Below, piece after piece: positions 18,785 to 28,487 of a DNA stretch of 43,053 nt; the stretch's first letter is position 1, and the number at the start of each line of letters is the position of its first letter. This stretch comes from Bizionia sp. Its GTDB lineage: Bacteria > Bacteroidota > Bacteroidia > Flavobacteriales > Flavobacteriaceae. The stretch is from the NCBI GenBank assembly GCA_020631395.1, contig JAHDHI010000006.1, positions 1 through 43,053 on the forward strand, read 5' to 3'. The notes below the pieces were generated by a model, which was not told the origin of the DNA, did not search any database, and was given only the letters and a program-made list of their open reading frames with translations. The position numbers and the translations under genes were made by a program.

Positions 18785-21139
18785 ATGAAAATTAGACTCT
18801 TATTGACAATAGTATTCTTGATTCCAACACTATTCCATTCCCAGGATTTCTCAGATTCATGGGAAGGTCATTATTCCTATTTGGACATTAGTGATGTGTC
18901 AAAGGGTTCTACCAAGATTTTTGCAGCCGCAGAGAATGCAATTTTCACATATGATTTCGAGACTAAAGAAATGGAAAAATTGTCTACGATTCATGGATTG
19001 CTGGGAGAAACGATATCCTCCATAAAGTACATTGAAGAAAGCGGAGTATTGCTTGTAGGTTATGAAAATGGCTTGATTCAGGTATATATAGAATCCAGCA
19101 GGGAATTCATAACCGTGGTCGACATCTTTGATAAACCCACGATACCTCCCGACGACAAGAGGATCAATCATTTTAACATCTACAATGGTTTTGCATATAT
19201 TTCCACCGGTTATGGGATTTCATTGTACGATATCAATGCTTTCGAATTTGGAGACACTTATTTCATAGGAGCGAATGGCTCTCAGATAGATGTAAGTCAA
19301 ACAACGGTTTCAGAATCTCATATTTATGCTGCGACATCAGTTGGAATCAGAAAAGCCCTAGTAGATAGCCCTAATTTGGTGGATTACGAACAATGGGAGC
19401 AAATAGGAGGAAACCATTGGGTGGGAGTAGAATCAGTAGACAATAAGATCTATGTAGCGAGCTCAAATAAGAGAGTTTATGAGTTGGTGGGTAACAGTGT
19501 TGTTTTAAAGGCTACATATGGGCATCTAATTAAAGACTTCCGTATGGCAACAGATAGATTGATTGTGACTACACAAAAGGAAGTTTATGTGTATGATGTT
19601 TCCGTGGATTTCGTTACCACTGCTCAGGCAGTGAATATATCAGAATTCAATACGGATTTTACTTCATCGACACTAAATGCAGGCGGTGAGATGTACATAG
19701 GCTCTTTAGGGAATTTTGACATTGGAAGAGTAGGTTTTGGTGTTTTAAAGACCACTATAAGCGATACTTCCCTTTTTGAAGAAATTCATCCCGATTCTCC
19801 ATTGTCAAATAAGGCATTTTCAATAAAGGCAATGGATAAGAATTTATGGATTACGTATGGGGATTATACAATTTCATTAAACCCATATCCGCTAGGGAAA
19901 AGAGGCTTTAGTCATTTAAGGGGAGAAGAGTGGGTGAATGTTCCTTTTGACAGCCTTTTAGGTGCGATAAATTTAAATACGATCAATGTAAATCCATTGG
20001 ATTTGAACCAAGTTTTCATAAGCTCGTATTTTAACGGATTATTGGAGGTTAATGATGATGAACCTACTGTTTTGTATGGAGAAGGCAATAGTACTTTTGA
20101 ATCGTCGAGTTCATCTAGCATACTTATAAGAAATGGCGGATCAAAAATAGATCAAAATGGTGTCTTGTGGTGTACCAATGCTAAGGTGTTAAGCCCATTG
20201 AAATCATACAACATCGCATCTGGTGAGTGGAAGAGTTATGATTTCAGTGGGATATTATCTAGTGCTAATAGTGAATTTGGTTATTCTAAGATGGACATAG
20301 GGACGGATAATGTGAAATGGATCTCTGGATATAAACTTGGTATCATTGGCTACGATGATGAAAACAATCTATTGAAGAATATCAAGGAACAAGAAAAGAA
20401 CATGCCTTCACCGGTAGTCAAAGCTGTTGCAGTTGATAAAAACAACACGGTATGGATAGGTACAATTAATGGATTGAGAGTAATTTACAGTGCCTCCGAG
20501 TTTTTTAGCGATCCAGATTTCAAACTATCGGAGATTATCGTATTGGACAATGGAGAAGCTAGTGAGCTGTTATTTCAACAATATATTTCTGACATTGAGG
20601 TAGATGGTTCAAACAACAAGTGGGTTGGAACTTTGGGGACTGGGCTTTATTATTTTTCAGCAGATGGACAAGAAACCATGTACCACTTTACCAAGGATAA
20701 TTCTCCTTTGCCAACAAATGACATAGTGGATGTTTCACTGGATGGGGCAAATGGAATAGTATACGTGGCTACTGGGAGAGGAACTGTCTCCTTTAGATCA
20801 GACACCTCTAAGCCAGAAGAAACGCTTAACAACGCATACGTATATCCTAATCCGGTAAGGCCAACATTCAACATTACGGAAGACAAAGTGAAGATAAAGG
20901 GACTTACAGACAACGTAAACATCAAGATAACGGACATTGAAGGGAATCTAGTCACAGAAGCAGAGTCCAGAACAAACTCAAAATTCAAGGGGTACAATCT
21001 CGAAGTAGATGGAGGAACAGCTTTATGGAACGGTAAGAACATGTCAGATAGAGTAGTTGCTTCAGGAGTCTATTTGGTTATGATATCCGATTTGGAGTCG
21101 TTCGAGACAAAAGTTCTAAAGGTAATGGTCGTTAGATAA
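18785..21139 (+). CDS. porZ: PorZ-like propeller protein with type IX secretion C-terminal domain
   Basis: A 784-residue exported protein with a signal peptide at residues 1-20. Two long propeller regions follow, with two-component-regulator-type blade motifs (NTVWIGTINGLRV, NNKWVGTLGTGLYYFS). The last 90 residues (VYPNPVRPTFN ... SGVYLVMISD ... TKVLKVMVV) form a type A sorting domain of the type IX secretion system. This matches PorZ, a surface part of the T9SS attachment complex. The stop overlaps the recO start as TAATG, so the genes are translationally coupled. The family call rests on architecture and the recO neighbourhood. Confidence 0.8.
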   Translation: MKIRLLLTIVFLIPTLFHSQDFSDSWEGHYSYLDISDVSKGSTKIFAAAENAIFTYDFETKEMEKLSTIHGLLGETISSIKYIEESGVLLVGYENGLIQVYIESSREFITVVDIFDKPTIPPDDKRINHFNIYNGFAYISTGYGISLYDINAFEFGDTYFIGANGSQIDVSQTTVSESHIYAATSVGIRKALVDSPNLVDYEQWEQIGGNHWVGVESVDNKIYVASSNKRVYELVGNSVVLKATYGHLIKDFRMATDRLIVTTQKEVYVYDVSVDFVTTAQAVNISEFNTDFTSSTLNAGGEMYIGSLGNFDIGRVGFGVLKTTISDTSLFEEIHPDSPLSNKAFSIKAMDKNLWITYGDYTISLNPYPLGKRGFSHLRGEEWVNVPFDSLLGAINLNTINVNPLDLNQVFISSYFNGLLEVNDDEPTVLYGEGNSTFESSSSSSILIRNGGSKIDQNGVLWCTNAKVLSPLKSYNIASGEWKSYDFSGILSSANSEFGYSKMDIGTDNVKWISGYKLGIIGYDDENNLLKNIKEQEKNMPSPVVKAVAVDKNNTVWIGTINGLRVIYSASEFFSDPDFKLSEIIVLDNGEASELLFQQYISDIEVDGSNNKWVGTLGTGLYYFSADGQETMYHFTKDNSPLPTNDIVDVSLDGANGIVYVATGRGTVSFRSDTSKPEETLNNAYVYPNPVRPTFNITEDKVKIKGLTDNVNIKITDIEGNLVTEAESRTNSKFKGYNLEVDGGTALWNGKNMSDRVVASGVYLVMISDLESFETKVLKVMVVR

Positions 21140-21858
21140 TGCTTACTACGACAAAGGCCATAGTACTTTCAAAAATAAGATATGGTGACAACGATTTGAT
21201 CGTTAAGTGCTATACGCAAAAGGAAGGTGTGGTTAGCTATTTGTTGAAAGGCGTCTTTAAATCTAAAAAAGGATATTCCAAGGTAGCGTATTTTCAGTTG
21301 TTGTCTCAATTGCAATTGGTTGCAGATCATAAGAGCAAAAGATCGCTTCAATACATAAAGGAGGTTAAAAGCAATTATTTGTACAATAGTTTGCATACCA
21401 ATGTCCTAAAGGGAACCATTGTTATGTTTTTGGCAGAAGTGTTGTCGACATCACTACAAGAAAAAGAACAAAACGACACTCTTTACAATTACCTCGAGGC
21501 TACACTGCAATGGCTGGATACAAATGATAGTTATGCAAACTTTCATTTGTTGTTTCTATTGAACCTATCCAAGCATTTGGGTTTTTACCCGGATAAAACG
21601 AATATGGAATCTCCTTATTTTAATTTGTACGATGGTGAATTTCAATTAACTAAAGTCGGAAAGCATTCGGTTTTTGGCGAAAATTTAACACTGTTGAAAC
21701 AGTTGTTAGGCATAGGATTTGATGCCTTAGAAGAAGTGAAAATAAACTCAAAGCAAAGACAATCCTTTTTAAGTTTAATTTTACTTTATTTTGAATTACA
21801 TTTGGGCAGCTTTAAAAAGCCTAAATCCTTACAGATATTTAATGAAGTCTTTAATTAG
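21139..21858 (+). CDS. recO: DNA repair protein RecO
   Basis: A 239-residue protein of the RecFOR pathway, which loads RecA on gapped DNA. The N-terminal OB fold starts with TTKAIVLSKIRYGDNDLIVKCYT and GVVSYLLKGV, and a helical domain follows. The zinc-binding Cys cluster of some RecO proteins is absent. The start overlaps porZ by one base, and the end overlaps the downstream receptor gene by 17 nt. Confidence 0.92.
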   Translation: MLTTTKAIVLSKIRYGDNDLIVKCYTQKEGVVSYLLKGVFKSKKGYSKVAYFQLLSQLQLVADHKSKRSLQYIKEVKSNYLYNSLHTNVLKGTIVMFLAEVLSTSLQEKEQNDTLYNYLEATLQWLDTNDSYANFHLLFLLNLSKHLGFYPDKTNMESPYFNLYDGEFQLTKVGKHSVFGENLTLLKQLLGIGFDALEEVKINSKQRQSFLSLILLYFELHLGSFKKPKSLQIFNEVFN

Positions 21859-24274
21859 TTATAAAGTATTTTTTCTTAGTTTTATCTTGTATTCATTGGC
21901 TATTACAATGACTCAGGCTCAAAGTGTCAAAGTCTTGAATAAAGTAACGAAAGAGCCAATTGTCGGAACTGCCATTTATAACATCGATAAATCAAAAAGC
22001 GTAGTTAGTGATATTGATGGCAATGCGGAATTGGATGTTTTCGATTCCAAGGAATCGATTTATTTTCAACATATTTCATATCAATTGAAAGTAATTTCCA
22101 AATCCAGGATCAACAACAAGGGAATAGTTTATTTGGAAGCGAACCTACAAGGTTTGAAGGAGGTTGTTGTATCTGCTTCCAAGTTTGAGCAAAATAGAAG
22201 AGACATTCCTAAGAAAATATCGAGTATTAGTTCCAAGACCATTGCATTTACAAATCCACAAACCAGCGCAGACTTGTTGGAATCTACAGGACAGGTTTAT
22301 ATCCAAAAAAGCCAACTTGGAGGAGGAAGTCCAATGATAAGGGGGTTTTCTACTAACAGACTGTTAATTACCGTCGATGGAGTGAGAATGAACAATGCGA
22401 TATTTAGAGGAGGAAATCTTCAAAACGTAATTTCCATAGACCCTTTTTCCATCAAAAACACCGAAGTCATATTGGGAGCAAGCTCGGTTATATATGGAAG
22501 TGATGCCATAGGAGGTGTAATGAGTTTTTATACTGAAAAACCGAAATTGTCATATTCGGACTCAACTTACGTAAGTGGAAAGGGTGTTTTTAGATATGCT
22601 ACTGCCAGTGAGGAAAAAACTGCTCATCTAGGTTTCAACTATGGACTCAAGAAATGGGCGTTTTTAACAAATGTAAGCTATACGTCCTTTAATGATCTAA
22701 GGATGGGTAAAAACGGGCCAGATGACTATTTAAGGCCAGAATTCGTAGTGACGAACAATGGGGAAGACAGTGTTGTGGAAAACGACAACCCTTTAATTCA
22801 AAAATTTTCAGGCTACGATCAAGTCAACGTAATGCAAAAAGTGCGTTTCGAACCCAAAGACAATCTTAGTTTCAACTTGGGTTTGTTCTATACGGCTACT
22901 TCAGACAATCCTAGATACGATAGGTTGATTCGTTATAGGCAAGGCACATTGAGGTCTGCAGAATGGCAGTATGGGCCACAAAAATGGTTCATGGCCAATC
23001 TTAATGTCACGAAGTTGAGTAGCAGCTCCAACTTATATGATAAAATACAGGTAACCACTGCATATCAAAACTTTCAAGAAAGTAGAGTCGATCGAGATTT
23101 TCAATCCGTTACGAGAAGAACAAGAGAAGAGGCTGTAGATGCCTTTTCATTTAATTTGGATCTAGAAAAGACGTTGAGCCCAAAGGCGAAATTGTTCTAT
23201 GGTGTGGAATATGTCTATAATCATATAACATCGGAAGCAAAAGAACAAGACCTTTCAACCAATGAAACAAACGAAGCCATAACGAGATATCCCAATGGGT
23301 CCATATGGCAATCTGCCGCAGCCTATGCCAATGTAAAGTACAAGCCAAACCCCAAGTTTGTGTTTCAATCAGGGTTGAGGTTCAACACCGTTGGTTCCAA
23401 GGCTGATTTTACCGAAAACAATAAGTTTTTGGATTTGCCATTCGAATCTTCAAAGAACAATTCTGGAGCGTTGACAGGTACGGCAGGCATCAGTTGGTTG
23501 CCAAACGACGTATTGAATTGGAAGCTTAATTTTTCAACGGCATTCAGAGCTCCAAACATAGATGACATAGGTAAGGTATTTGACTCTGAACCCGGTTCGG
23601 TGGTAGTGCCAAACGAAAAATTGAAGCATGAGTATGCTTATGGTGGAGAGCTGGGGTTGGTCTTAAATTTCGAGGGCACAGTTATTTTTGATGCTGCAAC
23701 GTATTATACTTACCTAAACAATGCGTTGGTTAGAAAGGATGGGGATTTAAATGGAGAAACCAGTATTATGTATGATGGGGAGTTAAGCAACGTGCAATCC
23801 ATTCAAAATGCATCAAAATCTTGGATTTACGGATTTGAAGTAGGAATGCAAGTCAACTTCTCGGAAGCCTTCAAGCTAACATCCCAATACAACATTATTG
23901 GAGGTACGGAGGAAAACGATGGAATAGAAGTTCCTGTGAGACATGTTTCCCCAAATTTTGGCAATACGCATCTGGTATGGCAAAAGAATAAATTTAAAAC
24001 AGATGCTTTCATTAATTACAACAATGCATTGTCATTTAATCAATTGGCACCTTCAGAGATAGAAAAAGACTATATCTACGCATTGGATGAAAACGGAAAC
24101 CCATATTCCCCATCATGGTATACTTTGAATTTAAGAACTCAATACCAACTCAACGAATTTGCTTCATTGACTGCTAGCATAGAAAATATCACAGACCAAC
24201 GCTATAAGACATATTCTTCTGGCATTGCTGCTCCAGGACGTAATTTGATCTTGTCCTTGAAATACAGTTTATAA
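21842..24274 (+). CDS. TonB-dependent outer-membrane receptor
   Basis: An 810-residue receptor. The start was set to the ATG at 21842, which gives a signal peptide (FFLSFILYSLAITMTQAQ); a longer reading from a TTG at 21791 runs inside recO. After the signal is a carboxypeptidase-like N-terminal domain (VLNKVTKEPIVGTAIYN), then the plug (QVYIQKSQLGGGSPMIRGFS and GASSVIYGSDAIGGVMSF) and a 22-strand barrel ending in SLKYSL. The plug resembles heme or transferrin-type receptors, so iron or heme uptake is possible but unproven. It overlaps recO by 17 nt, completing the porZ-recO-receptor operon. Confidence 0.9.
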   Translation: MKSLISYKVFFLSFILYSLAITMTQAQSVKVLNKVTKEPIVGTAIYNIDKSKSVVSDIDGNAELDVFDSKESIYFQHISYQLKVISKSRINNKGIVYLEANLQGLKEVVVSASKFEQNRRDIPKKISSISSKTIAFTNPQTSADLLESTGQVYIQKSQLGGGSPMIRGFSTNRLLITVDGVRMNNAIFRGGNLQNVISIDPFSIKNTEVILGASSVIYGSDAIGGVMSFYTEKPKLSYSDSTYVSGKGVFRYATASEEKTAHLGFNYGLKKWAFLTNVSYTSFNDLRMGKNGPDDYLRPEFVVTNNGEDSVVENDNPLIQKFSGYDQVNVMQKVRFEPKDNLSFNLGLFYTATSDNPRYDRLIRYRQGTLRSAEWQYGPQKWFMANLNVTKLSSSSNLYDKIQVTTAYQNFQESRVDRDFQSVTRRTREEAVDAFSFNLDLEKTLSPKAKLFYGVEYVYNHITSEAKEQDLSTNETNEAITRYPNGSIWQSAAAYANVKYKPNPKFVFQSGLRFNTVGSKADFTENNKFLDLPFESSKNNSGALTGTAGISWLPNDVLNWKLNFSTAFRAPNIDDIGKVFDSEPGSVVVPNEKLKHEYAYGGELGLVLNFEGTVIFDAATYYTYLNNALVRKDGDLNGETSIMYDGELSNVQSIQNASKSWIYGFEVGMQVNFSEAFKLTSQYNIIGGTEENDGIEVPVRHVSPNFGNTHLVWQKNKFKTDAFINYNNALSFNQLAPSEIEKDYIYALDENGNPYSPSWYTLNLRTQYQLNEFASLTASIENITDQRYKTYSSGIAAPGRNLILSLKYSL

Positions 24275-24447
24275 TTTATTTTTTGATGCCCTTTTTTTTG
24301 ATGACTTGTCCATTGCAAAGTAGTATCATTACAATTCCGAGGAGGCTTGTTTTCGATTAAGTGAATATTATCATTGTCTTTTATCCTTAAATAATTGGCT
24401 GAATCGTATCTTCGTCACCTTTTGAGATTTAGTACATTCTTAGACCG

Positions 24448-24924
24448 ATGCAACAAAACAAGAAGACATTTACAGTAGAGGAAGCGACAAGGAAGTTGGA
24501 GAATTATTGTGCTTATCAGGAACGTTGCCATAAGGAAGTACAGGACAAGTTGAAGGGAATGGATATGATCCCAGAGGCAATAGATGTCATAGTCGTGCAC
24601 CTCTTGAATCATAATTTCTTGAATGAAGAGCGTTTTGCCAAGGCTTTTGCAAGAGGCAAGTTCAATACCAAGAAATGGGGGAGACGTAGATTGATCATGG
24701 AGCTGAAGAAAAAAAACATTTCAAAAGTCAATTTGGAAACGGCTCTCAAGGAAATAGATCCTGAGGATTACATTGAAACCTTCAACGACTTGGCTGAAAA
24801 AAGAGCAAATGCGATATTGGAAAGCAACAAACAAAAGAAAAAGAAGAAGTTGGCGGATTATTTGTTGTACAGAGGGTGGGAATCCCATTTGGTGTACGAC
24901 AAGGTCAACGAATTGATGAAATAA
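24448..24924 (+). CDS. recX: RecX-family regulator of RecA
   Basis: A 158-residue, very basic, helical protein made of three-helix repeats (LENYCAYQERCHKEVQDKL, then FLNEERFAKAFARGKFNTKKWGRRRLIMEL, then LADYLLYRGWESHLVYDKV). This matches RecX, which binds RecA filaments. The start follows a 173-bp spacer after the receptor gene. The stop is only 11 bp from the convergent cupin-8 gene, with no clear terminator. Confidence 0.88.
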   Translation: MQQNKKTFTVEEATRKLENYCAYQERCHKEVQDKLKGMDMIPEAIDVIVVHLLNHNFLNEERFAKAFARGKFNTKKWGRRRLIMELKKKNISKVNLETALKEIDPEDYIETFNDLAEKRANAILESNKQKKKKKLADYLLYRGWESHLVYDKVNELMK

Positions 24925-24935
24925 GGAGTTTTCAA

Positions 24936-25790
24936 CTATTTGTTGGTTCTAACTATGGCCTGTTCATTTTTCCAATCAATCCATTTTTGCCCTTTTATGC
25001 GTCGCATCAAGTTGTCTATGTTCCGCATTATGAATACATTGTAAATGGCTTTGCTCAAGGTTTTCGGGTGTCGGGCTATGGACCTGAGACTCATTGAGAA
25101 ACCTTCCGTATAGTATTTCATATAATGCCAATACCCTTCAGGCATGTACAATACCTCACCATGGTTGAGTTCGCAAACCCATCCTCTGGCTTGTTTCAAG
25201 GCTGGCCATTTTTCAAAATCCGGGTTTGAGAAATCGATGTCCTCACGTACGATCAAGGAGTGGGGAATCTTATACAGGTGCTTGCTTTGTTTTTGGTCGA
25301 ATAGAATACATTGCTTTTTACCTTCAAAGTGAAAATGAAAGATGTTGGCCAAGTCAATGTCATAATGCATGAAGGTATGAGAGTCCTTTCCTCCAAAAAA
25401 CAGCATTGGCAAACCCTTCATTAAACGCAATCCGAAATCTGGAAAGGAAAAATCCTTTTGAAGCCTTGGGACCTCTTTCAAGATGTTCCAAAGGAAGATA
25501 CGATACTTGGTAGGCTCCCGTTTCAACAAATCCACATATTCTCCCATCTTCATGGTGGCATGGGGTTCGTTGAAACCATCTTTGTAATCCACAGGTCTAT
25601 CGTCGTACAATGGTACGGTCTTGTTTCCTGCAATGCTTTTCATATATTCCAAGTTCCATTTGGAATAGGCCGGCCAATCTTCGATGCAACGCTCTATCAC
25701 CACAGGTTTTTGTGGTTTGAAATAGTGCTTGATGAAATCCTCCTTGCTAATGTTTTTTACGCGAGGGATGTCTTGAAGATTTAATTTCAA
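24936..25790 (-). CDS. Cupin-8/JmjC-like oxygenase domain protein
   Basis: A 284-residue protein of the cupin-like family 8 related to JmjC hydroxylases. The Fe(II) ligands are visible as HYD (FMHYDIDLANIFHFHFEGKKQ begins the core; His-x-Asp) and the distal His in GYWHYMKYY; the LFDQ and GEVLYMPEGYWHY strands are typical. Such enzymes use 2-oxoglutarate to hydroxylate proteins or small molecules; the substrate is unknown. The first usable start is TTG at 25790 (KLNLQDIPRVKNISKEDF); no ATG lies near the N-terminus, so either TTG or a rarer start is used. Confidence 0.85.
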   Translation of the reverse strand: MKLNLQDIPRVKNISKEDFIKHYFKPQKPVVIERCIEDWPAYSKWNLEYMKSIAGNKTVPLYDDRPVDYKDGFNEPHATMKMGEYVDLLKREPTKYRIFLWNILKEVPRLQKDFSFPDFGLRLMKGLPMLFFGGKDSHTFMHYDIDLANIFHFHFEGKKQCILFDQKQSKHLYKIPHSLIVREDIDFSNPDFEKWPALKQARGWVCELNHGEVLYMPEGYWHYMKYYTEGFSMSLRSIARHPKTLSKAIYNVFIMRNIDNLMRRIKGQKWIDWKNEQAIVRTNK

Positions 25791-25860
25791 AAGTTGAAAG
25801 TTTAGCGTATAAAGTTAAAAAAACGCTGTAATTCTCAAAAAAGTATGATGTTTTTTGGCT

Positions 25861-26955
25861 TTATTTAACAGCTTTTGCCTTTTGTTTGGCGTCCTCGTTT
25901 CTTTGTATGGTGTGCTCTGGGCGAGACCATTTCGGTTTTTCTCCTAAAGATTCATATTGGGAATCCGATGCTTCCACGGTTTGTGGTTGCGTCTTTTTGG
26001 TGAAAGGCTTTTGAGGATTCAATCCCAACAGTTCAAACATCTTCATATCCTCGTTCACATCCGGGTTTGGAGTCGTCAACAACTTGTCCCCGGCAAAGAT
26101 GGAGTTGGCTCCGGCAAAGAAGCACATCGCTTGTCCTTCTCTACTCATTTGTGTACGACCTGCACTTAGACGTACCTGTGTCTCCGGCATGACGATACGT
26201 GTCGTTGCGACCATACGAACCATTTCCCATATGGATACAGGTTCTTGTTCTTCCAAAGGCGTTCCTTCAACTGCCACAAGAGCATTGATTGGTGTGGATT
26301 CCGGTTGAGGATCCAAAGTGGACAAGGCCACCAACATTCCTGCTCTGTCCTCTATTTTTTCTCCCATTCCGATGATTCCTCCAGAACAAACCGTTACGTT
26401 GGTTTTGCGAACATTGTCTATGGTATTCAATCGATCTTCGTAACCACGTGTGGAAATGACTTCCTTGTAGTATTCTTCAGAAGAATCCAAGTTATGGTTG
26501 TATGCATATAGGCCTGCTTCTGCCAAACGTTGTGCTTGGTTTTCGGTAATCATCCCTAGGGTACAACATACCTCCATGTCCAACTTGTTGATGGTACGCA
26601 CCATTTCCAAGACTTGGTCAAACTCCTCACCATCTTTCACATTACGCCAAGCAGCTCCCATGCATACACGAGAACTTCCCGACGACTTTGCACGCAAGGC
26701 TTGGGCCTTTACTTGTTGCACGTTCATCAAATCGTTTCCTTCTATGTCGGTATGATAGCGAGCTGCTTGAGGGCAATAGCCACAATCTTCTGGACAACCT
26801 CCTGTCTTTATGGACAACAACGTGCTCACCTGAACCGTGTTCGGGTCATGATGCAAACGGTGTGTCGTCGCTGCTTCGTAAAGCAAATCCATCAATGGTT
26901 TGTTATAAATGTCAAGAATTTGTTCTTTAGTCCAATTGTGTCTTATCTCGCTCAT
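25861..26955 (-). CDS. bioB: Biotin synthase
   Basis: A 364-residue radical SAM enzyme that inserts sulfur into dethiobiotin. The radical SAM cluster ligands are Cys54, Cys58 and Cys61 (GGCPEDCGYCPQ). Further typical segments are NHNLDSSEEYY, VCSGGIIGMGE and NSIFAGDKLLTT. About 40 polar residues extend beyond the usual C-terminus. The rest of the biotin pathway is not in this window apart from a ketoacyl synthase 1.8 kb away on the same strand. The gene starts 28 bp after a small membrane protein gene. Confidence 0.95.
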   Translation of the reverse strand: MSEIRHNWTKEQILDIYNKPLMDLLYEAATTHRLHHDPNTVQVSTLLSIKTGGCPEDCGYCPQAARYHTDIEGNDLMNVQQVKAQALRAKSSGSSRVCMGAAWRNVKDGEEFDQVLEMVRTINKLDMEVCCTLGMITENQAQRLAEAGLYAYNHNLDSSEEYYKEVISTRGYEDRLNTIDNVRKTNVTVCSGGIIGMGEKIEDRAGMLVALSTLDPQPESTPINALVAVEGTPLEEQEPVSIWEMVRMVATTRIVMPETQVRLSAGRTQMSREGQAMCFFAGANSIFAGDKLLTTPNPDVNEDMKMFELLGLNPQKPFTKKTQPQTVEASDSQYESLGEKPKWSRPEHTIQRNEDAKQKAKAVK

Positions 26956-26983
26956 AAAAGAATGTTATTTGAAGCAAAAATAA

Positions 26984-27463
26984 CTATAACCATTTAGATT
27001 CTGACTCAGTTGCGTCTAAAATATCAACAATTAATAATTCGGATATGTGCCTAGCCATTTCAAAGGCATCTTCTTTGTTGGTTGTGCTATATGCCGTTAT
27101 CCTTTTGTTACGATCGTAGAACAGATTTAATTGTATGATGTCGTTGGTTACGTTTGTTTCGGCAGTCAATGCCCTTACCGTCGTTGTCTCGGTTGTACTG
27201 AAGACAGATACATATTCGATTTCGGGTAGATTTTTCCATTTGCCATAGCGAAAACCAAACAAGGAAAAATATGTTCTATAGCTTTTGGAATGCAAATCGA
27301 TTTCTGAACCATCGGAATAGAGAAAGAACACGGATAGTCCACAAATTATGAAACCAAAAAGACTCCCGCCCAATAGGGCCAATAATCCCAGTATGAAAAA
27401 ACAGATTCCGAAGACGCGTTTCATAATGGGGGATTTTCTCTTGAAGTTTACTTTATTGTTCAT
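26984..27463 (-). CDS. Small membrane protein of unknown function
   Basis: A 159-residue protein with two close hydrophobic helices (FGICFFILGLLALLGG and LFGFIICGLSVFFLY) at about residues 18-50, then a soluble domain of about 110 residues with a PH-like beta pattern. I recognise no family. Its ATG at 27463 overlaps the upstream hydrolase stop by 11 nt, so the two are probably coupled; an internal ATG at 27424 is an alternative start. Confidence 0.65.
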   Translation of the reverse strand: MNNKVNFKRKSPIMKRVFGICFFILGLLALLGGSLFGFIICGLSVFFLYSDGSEIDLHSKSYRTYFSLFGFRYGKWKNLPEIEYVSVFSTTETTTVRALTAETNVTNDIIQLNLFYDRNKRITAYSTTNKEDAFEMARHISELLIVDILDATESESKWL

Positions 27464-28421
27464 TTAAAAAGGAGGTTAGGAGTTCATAGAATTTCTCAGG
27501 TTCTTCCAAATAGGGGTTGTGTGCACTTTTTTCGAACATCACAAACTGTGCTTGAGGCATGAATGTCTTGTATTGTACAGCAAATTCAGGAGTGGAAACA
27601 CCGTCGTATCTGCCAGCTACAATCAATGTCTTGGCTTTGACGTCTTTTAGTCGTTTCCTATAGTCTTGATTGATCATACTACCGGAAACATCGAAATCGC
27701 CGTCTTTTCCAATAATGGCGACATATACGTCGTTGGCCCAACCACGATGCTTGTATTTTGGGGAGTTCTGCTTTAGTTTGGTATTGTGGTAATAGATGTA
27801 CTTTGTTGGGAAATTGCCATAGACCTTGGCCAGTTCCTTGTCACTGGAGAGATGTCCCAATGCTCTAAGTGAATCCACCTTCTTCCATTTTTCAGGAAAA
27901 TGCGTCTTCGCATAGTGGTTGTAGCTGTCACAATTGGCTTGCCACATGGCTCCACTATGGAACCCACTTATAAGTACCATCTTGTCTACATTTTCTGGAT
28001 ATTTCATGCTATAGGCCTGTGCGGGAACCGTCCCATAGGAATGACCGACCAAGGAGATCTTGTCGAATTTAAGCTTCACCCGAAGTTTTTCTATCAATTC
28101 CACATCGTTTTCCACCGAATATTCCGAAGCATCTTTGGCGTCGTCACTTTTTCCACGCCCCAAGAAGTCGAAGAATACCACGGTATTGGTTTTGTAATAG
28201 TGTCCGAAATTTCCTTGCATGTAATCATGTGAATTTCCTGGACCTCCCGGCAAAAAGAAGATGGGGTCTCCGGAACCCTTTACTTCCACATTTATCTTGT
28301 AACCATCGATGGTATGGAATTTGGATTCGAACTTGTCGTAAATGTCAGGGTCTTGCTGGGCTGAAAGGGCAGTGCCTACAAACAATAGGGAGATGCAAAA
28401 TAGCTTGGATATGTATTTCAT
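27453..28421 (-). CDS. Secreted alpha/beta hydrolase, proline-iminopeptidase-like
   Basis: A 322-residue exported enzyme with a signal peptide at residues 1-21 (FVGTALSAQQ). The oxyanion region FLPGGPGNSHDY, the nucleophile elbow GHSYG (Ser128), the Asp in VAGRYDGVSTPEF and the His in EKSAHNPYLEEP form the catalytic triad of the S33-type alpha/beta fold. Similar enzymes are proline iminopeptidases, esterases or epoxide hydrolases; the substrate is not predictable. It lies between a flotillin remnant and bioB and overlaps the small membrane protein gene by 11 nt. Confidence 0.87.
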   Translation of the reverse strand: MKYISKLFCISLLFVGTALSAQQDPDIYDKFESKFHTIDGYKINVEVKGSGDPIFFLPGGPGNSHDYMQGNFGHYYKTNTVVFFDFLGRGKSDDAKDASEYSVENDVELIEKLRVKLKFDKISLVGHSYGTVPAQAYSMKYPENVDKMVLISGFHSGAMWQANCDSYNHYAKTHFPEKWKKVDSLRALGHLSSDKELAKVYGNFPTKYIYYHNTKLKQNSPKYKHRGWANDVYVAIIGKDGDFDVSGSMINQDYRKRLKDVKAKTLIVAGRYDGVSTPEFAVQYKTFMPQAQFVMFEKSAHNPYLEEPEKFYELLTSFLNEQ

Positions 28422-28487
28422 GATTTTATGATTATGTTGGTAAATATAAAATCGGCTACTGGAGCGGATTTCTTTATGGTTGTTGTC

